This document shows, piece after piece, positions 6,343-7,262 of a stretch of DNA of 7,262 nucleotides. A program made the position numbers and the translations under genes. The notes under the pieces were generated by a model. That model saw nothing but the letters and a program-made list of their open reading frames with translations, did not search any database and was not told the origin of the DNA. Position 1 is the stretch's first letter. Each line of letters opens with the position of its first letter. The stretch is from CAYMJV01 sp964390545. Lineage in GTDB: Bacteria > Desulfobacterota > BSN033 > UBA1163. The stretch lies in the NCBI GenBank assembly GCA_964390545.1, contig CAYMJV010000098.1, positions 1 to 7,262 of the forward strand, read 5' to 3'.

Positions 6343-6410
6343 TTCACCCTGTTAGATAAGTTCTTTAACGCGCCGTGCTGTCCAGTAGATGTTCTATCTA
6401 ACGGGGTGAA
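6343..6410. repeat. 68-nt element with 16-bp terminal inverted repeats
   Basis: TTCACCCTGTTAGATA (6343-6358) is the reverse complement of TATCTAACGGGGTGAA (6395-6410) at 15 of 16 positions, and the single mismatch is a T opposite G that could pair as G-U on one strand. The 36-nt centre contains AACGCGCCGTGCTGTCCAG. It carries no gene. It looks like a miniature mobile or dispersed palindromic element; I infer that from form only. Confidence 0.6.
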
Positions 6411-6411
6411 T

Positions 6412-6428
6412 CCCCTCCCACCGAGGGG
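6412..6428 (+). repeat. Small CCCCTC/GAGGGG hairpin
   Basis: CCCCTC (6412-6417) and GAGGGG (6423-6428) make a 6-bp stem with a 5-nt loop right next to the 16-bp inverted repeat. It ends 43 nt before the next start codon, so it would lie in the leader of that mRNA if transcription begins upstream. Confidence 0.35.
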
Positions 6429-6461
6429 AGAGGAAATCTTTTGGAGTAAAGTGAAAAAAAC

Positions 6462-6469
6462 AGGAAAGG
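6462..6469 (+). promoter_or_regulatory. Ribosome binding site deciding the last gene's start
   Basis: AGGAAAGG ends 2 nt before the ATG at 6472, with AGGA about 6 nt from it. In-frame GTG codons at 6469 and 6451 are alternatives; the one at 6451 has GGAG at 6443-6446, only 4 nt away. ATG 6472 gives the neatest signal peptide and is preferred. Confidence 0.45.
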
Positions 6470-6471
6470 TG

Positions 6472-7262
6472 ATGAAAAAAATACTTATCCTCCTCATCTC
6501 GCTGGTGATGGCCTTTTCCTTTACGGCGGCCTTTTCTGAGGAGAGGAAACCTCTCTCCCTTGAGGAGGTAGGAGAGCTGTTGCATAGGAATGTAAGCAAG
6601 AAGAAAGTCTTAATGACGATCGAAGAGAAGGGGGTAAATTTTCCAAAGACCAAGGCGTATCTTGAGAAGTTGAAAAAGATGGGGGTCGATGAGGCTGTTT
6701 TGGCCGCTATCGAAAAAGAGTGGAGTAGAGATGGTCGCGTTCTCATTGTCGAGACCGTCCCGGCAGGAGCCACCATCCATCTCGACGGAGAGGAGATGGG
6801 GGAGACCCCATTGGAAGTTGAAGGGCTGAAGGCCAGGAAATACTCCGTCAAGATTGACCTGGAAGGCTATGAACCTGTGGATCATGAGATTTCTTTGACA
6901 GAAGGCATCGGCAGGAAACTCACCGTCTCTTTGGTTAAATCGGCCGGCAAGACTTCTTCTCCTCCTCCAGCTCCTGTGACTCCAACCCCATCTCGTCCTT
7001 CCCTTGCGCCCACTCCTGCTCCTGAACCATCCGAGGGCCCTCCCCAGATGTGCTCTATTTTTGTGAACACTCAACCAGCCGGTGCCAAGATCTATGTCAA
7101 TGGAAAACATTACGGAACTTCACCCAAATATATTGAGTTACCTCCTGGAGAGCATTCCATCGTGATCGTAAAAGAATTCTATAAGCTTACAGAAAAGAAG
7201 ATCATCATTCGGGAAGGGGACACGGTGTTACCACCGATTGACCAGCGTCTGGTTCCGACGAG
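6472..7262 (+). CDS. Exported helical and double-PEGA protein, 3' end missing
   Basis: An open frame of 263 codons that runs off the window, so the C-terminus is unknown. A signal peptide (1-22, MKKILILLISLVMAF and on to AFS-EE) is followed by a small helical domain (about 28-84) with VSKKKVLMTIEEKGVNF, T60 and LKKMGVDEAVLAAI; this pattern, VS..RV...I...G..F..T then a Gly-Val/Ala-Asp-(D/E) helix, recurs at the N-terminus of many acidobacterial and deltaproteobacterial exported proteins (from memory). First PEGA domain at about 89-155 (VETVPAGATIHLDGEEMGE, YSVKIDLEGYEP), a Pro/Ser/Thr-rich linker (160-191), then a second PEGA domain (about 194-262; VNTQPAGAKIYVNGKHYG, PPGEHSIVIVKEFY). Cys194 starts the second PEGA domain. 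It sits 312 nt after the SUMF1-like gene on the same strand. Probably a periplasmic envelope protein; whatever follows (more PEGA, kinase, or nothing) decides its role. Confidence 0.9.
   Translation, partial: MKKILILLISLVMAFSFTAAFSEERKPLSLEEVGELLHRNVSKKKVLMTIEEKGVNFPKTKAYLEKLKKMGVDEAVLAAIEKEWSRDGRVLIVETVPAGATIHLDGEEMGETPLEVEGLKARKYSVKIDLEGYEPVDHEISLTEGIGRKLTVSLVKSAGKTSSPPPAPVTPTPSRPSLAPTPAPEPSEGPPQMCSIFVNTQPAGAKIYVNGKHYGTSPKYIELPPGEHSIVIVKEFYKLTEKKIIIREGDTVLPPIDQRLVPT

Noticed and set aside
6183..6851. A 222-codon minus-strand frame
   Set aside because: It spans the repeat-rich gap and runs antisense into the PEGA gene; the sense strand has a signal peptide and PEGA motifs, and the minus product resembles nothing but repeat translation.
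6610..7110. A 166-codon minus-strand frame
   Set aside because: It is wholly antisense to the clearly coding double-PEGA gene.

Overview
The window holds five protein-coding genes (four complete, one running off the right edge) that look like one extracytoplasmic and second-messenger signalling neighbourhood. No gene marks the taxon. The combination of PEGA domains, Hanks-type Ser/Thr kinase, VWA-FHA protein and SUMF1-like protein, together with the intergenic repeat motifs (CATTGCGAGGAGC and TCATCCTGAG types), suggests an environmental bacterium of the Desulfobacterota (former Deltaproteobacteria) or a neighbouring phylum such as Nitrospirota or Acidobacteriota. That placement is an inference with low confidence. 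All genes read with the standard bacterial code.

Layout, left to right: (1) a soluble class III nucleotidyl cyclase with all six canonical catalytic positions (115-930, +); (2) a membrane-spanning Ser/Thr protein kinase with a predicted periplasmic PEGA domain and a cytoplasmic kinase domain (1077-2642, +); (3) convergent to it, a protein with a periplasmic VWA domain, one membrane helix and a cytoplasmic FHA-like domain (2763-4322, -), followed by a 39-codon in-frame coding-like tail behind its TGA stop; (4) a 517-nt gene-free stretch with a roughly 200-nt composite dispersed repeat and a possible promoter; (5) an exported PEGA plus SUMF1-like (FGE-sulfatase fold) protein lacking the catalytic cysteines (4840-6159, +); (6) a 312-nt gene-free stretch packed with stem-loops, a G-quadruplex motif and a 16-bp inverted repeat; (7) the first 263 codons of an exported protein with a small helical domain and two PEGA domains (6472 to the window end, +).

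How they may work together (inference): the PEGA and SUMF1-like proteins and the VWA and PEGA ectodomains would act in the periplasm or at the envelope, while the kinase and FHA domains would act in the cytoplasm as writer and reader of phosphothreonine. The parts list (kinase, FHA, VWA, SUMF1-like protein) overlaps with the threonine-phosphorylation pathway that controls some type VI secretion systems (PpkA, Fha, TagR), but the domains are combined differently and neither a PP2C phosphatase nor any secretion component is seen here. The cyclase adds a possible cAMP output next to the kinase.
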